Assembly: GCA_021826605.1 (NCBI GenBank)
Contig: JAKAZF010000011.1
Location: forward strand, 1 to 15,357
From: Planctomycetota bacterium
GTDB lineage: Bacteria; Planctomycetota; Phycisphaerae; WQYP01
Reading direction: 5' to 3'
Length of the DNA: 15,357 nt
Each line of letters begins with the position of its first letter. Position 1 is the stretch's first letter. Shown piece by piece: positions 14,912 to 15,357 of this stretch. The translations under genes were made by a program, and so were the position numbers. The notes below the pieces were generated by a model. The model was given only the letters and a program-made list of their open reading frames with translations, was not told the DNA's origin and ran no database searches.

Positions 14912-14960
14912 ACAGCTGCCGCGTACTGCTCGCGGTGCAAACACACGCAGCGGCAGCTGT
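14912..14960. repeat. 11-bp perfect inverted repeat with 27-nt loop
   Basis: ACAGCTGCCGC (14912-14922) and GCGGCAGCTGT (14950-14960) are perfect complements, and GCTGTCG/CGACAGC nearby could form an alternative pairing. The stem is GC-rich, but no T-run follows on either strand. It could be a structured RNA, an attachment or transposon-related site, or a factor-dependent terminator. Confidence 0.4.
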
Positions 14961-15126
14961 GGTTGCAGAGCAGAGCTCGGAGAGTTAAACAATCATCACA
15001 AACAACACGACGTTATTCATAGTGCATTGAAACATCGAGGAAGCCGAGGCAACAGCGGTTCACGGGTGTCGATGACTCATCAACAGTAAATCCTCTTGGC
15101 ACATGCGGTCCCCTGTTTGTTAAAAA

Positions 15127-15162
15127 AAGGAGGACATTTAAATTTGGGCCAAGGAGGACATT
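15127..15162. repeat. Paired AAGGAGGACATT repeats, insertion-sequence-end-like
   Basis: AAGGAGGACATT occurs at 15127-15138 and 15151-15162, 24 bp apart, separated by an AT-rich TTAAATTTGGGCC spacer. Paired G-rich GGACATT motifs spaced about two helical turns apart resemble transposase-binding subterminal repeats found at ends of some insertion sequences. If so, the element would extend right, beyond the window. Resemblance is from memory; no inverted partner is visible. Confidence 0.4.
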
Positions 15163-15269
15163 ACAAGATTGGTATGACGGACGCACCGAGCTTCCCCCAC
15201 TGGGCACAACACGCTCTGGGGTCGAAATATTTGCCGCATTCCGGTAATATCTATTACTAGTGCCCTGTT

Positions 15270-15289
15270 CCACCCATAATTACGGGTGG
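15270..15289. other. 6-bp hairpin CCACCC/GGGTGG
   Basis: CCACCC (15270-15275) and GGGTGG (15284-15289) pair around an 8-nt loop, 46 bp before the start of the partial gene at 15335. There is no T-run. It may be part of the leader of that gene. Confidence 0.25.
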
Positions 15290-15334
15290 ACGGAGGGCCA
15301 AGGGGTTGTGGGCGCGAAGCGAGGAGGATTACGT

Positions 15335-15357
15335 ATGGATACATACGTTGACGACGA
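15335..15357 (+). CDS. 5' end of a gene leaving the window (MDTYVDD...)
   Basis: ATG 15335 is preceded at 7 nt by a strong GAGGAGG (15321-15327), and the frame is open to the window edge (MDTYVDD). Only seven full codons are present, so no product can be named. A transposase is conceivable given the repeat pair at 15127-15162, but that is speculation. Confidence 0.5.

Larger units (their letters stand above)
14651..15334. other. Gene-poor region between the mannose operon and the window end
   Basis: No frame here has a recognisable product, a leader or a good ribosome binding site; the open frames of 60-86 codons are Cys/Arg/Ser-rich and look like chance. The stretch holds two 11-bp direct repeats, an 11-bp inverted repeat, a paired GGAGGACATT repeat and a small hairpin, listed separately. 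The operon promoter should lie in the first ~100 bp on the minus strand, but I see no convincing -35/-10 pair. Confidence 0.5.

Noticed and set aside
14769..15162. CRISPR-like array from the short repeats
   Set aside because: There are only two copies of each repeat, of 11-12 bp, with unequal spacing and no cas genes.
15013..15273. 86-codon minus-strand frame at the right margin
   Set aside because: It crosses the GGAGGACATT repeats, has no ribosome binding site and no recognisable motif.
1..15357. Polysaccharide utilization locus of SusC/SusD type
   Set aside because: No TonB-dependent transporter, SusD-like lipoprotein or hybrid two-component regulator is present in the window.

Overview
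The window reads as part of a carbohydrate-degradation island from a Planctomycetota-like bacterium, perhaps of the class Phycisphaerae. This is inferred from the secreted CAZyme repertoire, the Tat-type leaders and the small secretin-N-domain protein, not from any marker gene. Protein calls come from reading motifs; no database search was possible.

Left half, mostly + strand. A possible 3' end of a gene (3-101) is followed by a small exported protein with a secretin/STN-like N domain (228-1001). Next comes the first copy of a ~350 bp repeated block (1047-1395), then the remains of a GH16-type gene (1454-1607). Three large secreted glycoside hydrolases follow: a Tat-exported clan GH-A enzyme (1666-3378), a GH95 alpha-L-fucosidase/galactosidase (3519-6044) and an unassigned clan GH-D-like TIM-barrel protein (6771-9026). 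Between the last two lies a minus-strand relic of a GH125 gene (6161-6427). Its promoter, leader and signal peptide form the second copy of the 350 bp block (6342-6691).

Right half, - strand. Five genes in one direction look like a mannose operon, transcribed from ~14.65 kb toward 9.2 kb: class I mannose-6-phosphate isomerase with an extra N-terminal domain, BadF/BcrA-type sugar kinase, cupin-type glucose-6-phosphate isomerase, cupin-type mannose-6-phosphate isomerase and Tat-exported GH125 exo-alpha-1,6-mannosidase. Together they would release mannose, phosphorylate it and route it through fructose-6-phosphate to glucose-6-phosphate. The exported enzymes would trim a fucose- and mannose-containing glycan. 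No transporter, sulfatase or regulator is visible.

Right edge. Bases 14651-15334 hold no convincing gene. They contain inverted repeats, a paired 12-bp direct repeat that resembles an insertion-sequence end, and finally a well-placed ribosome binding site with the first codons of a gene running out of the window.

The most unusual content is the genome-decay record. Two glycoside hydrolase genes have kept their 5' and 3' ends but lost the middle, one with an apparent 9-bp microhomology at the junction, and the promoter/signal-peptide block of one of them is duplicated. I found no clear new defence or mobile system.
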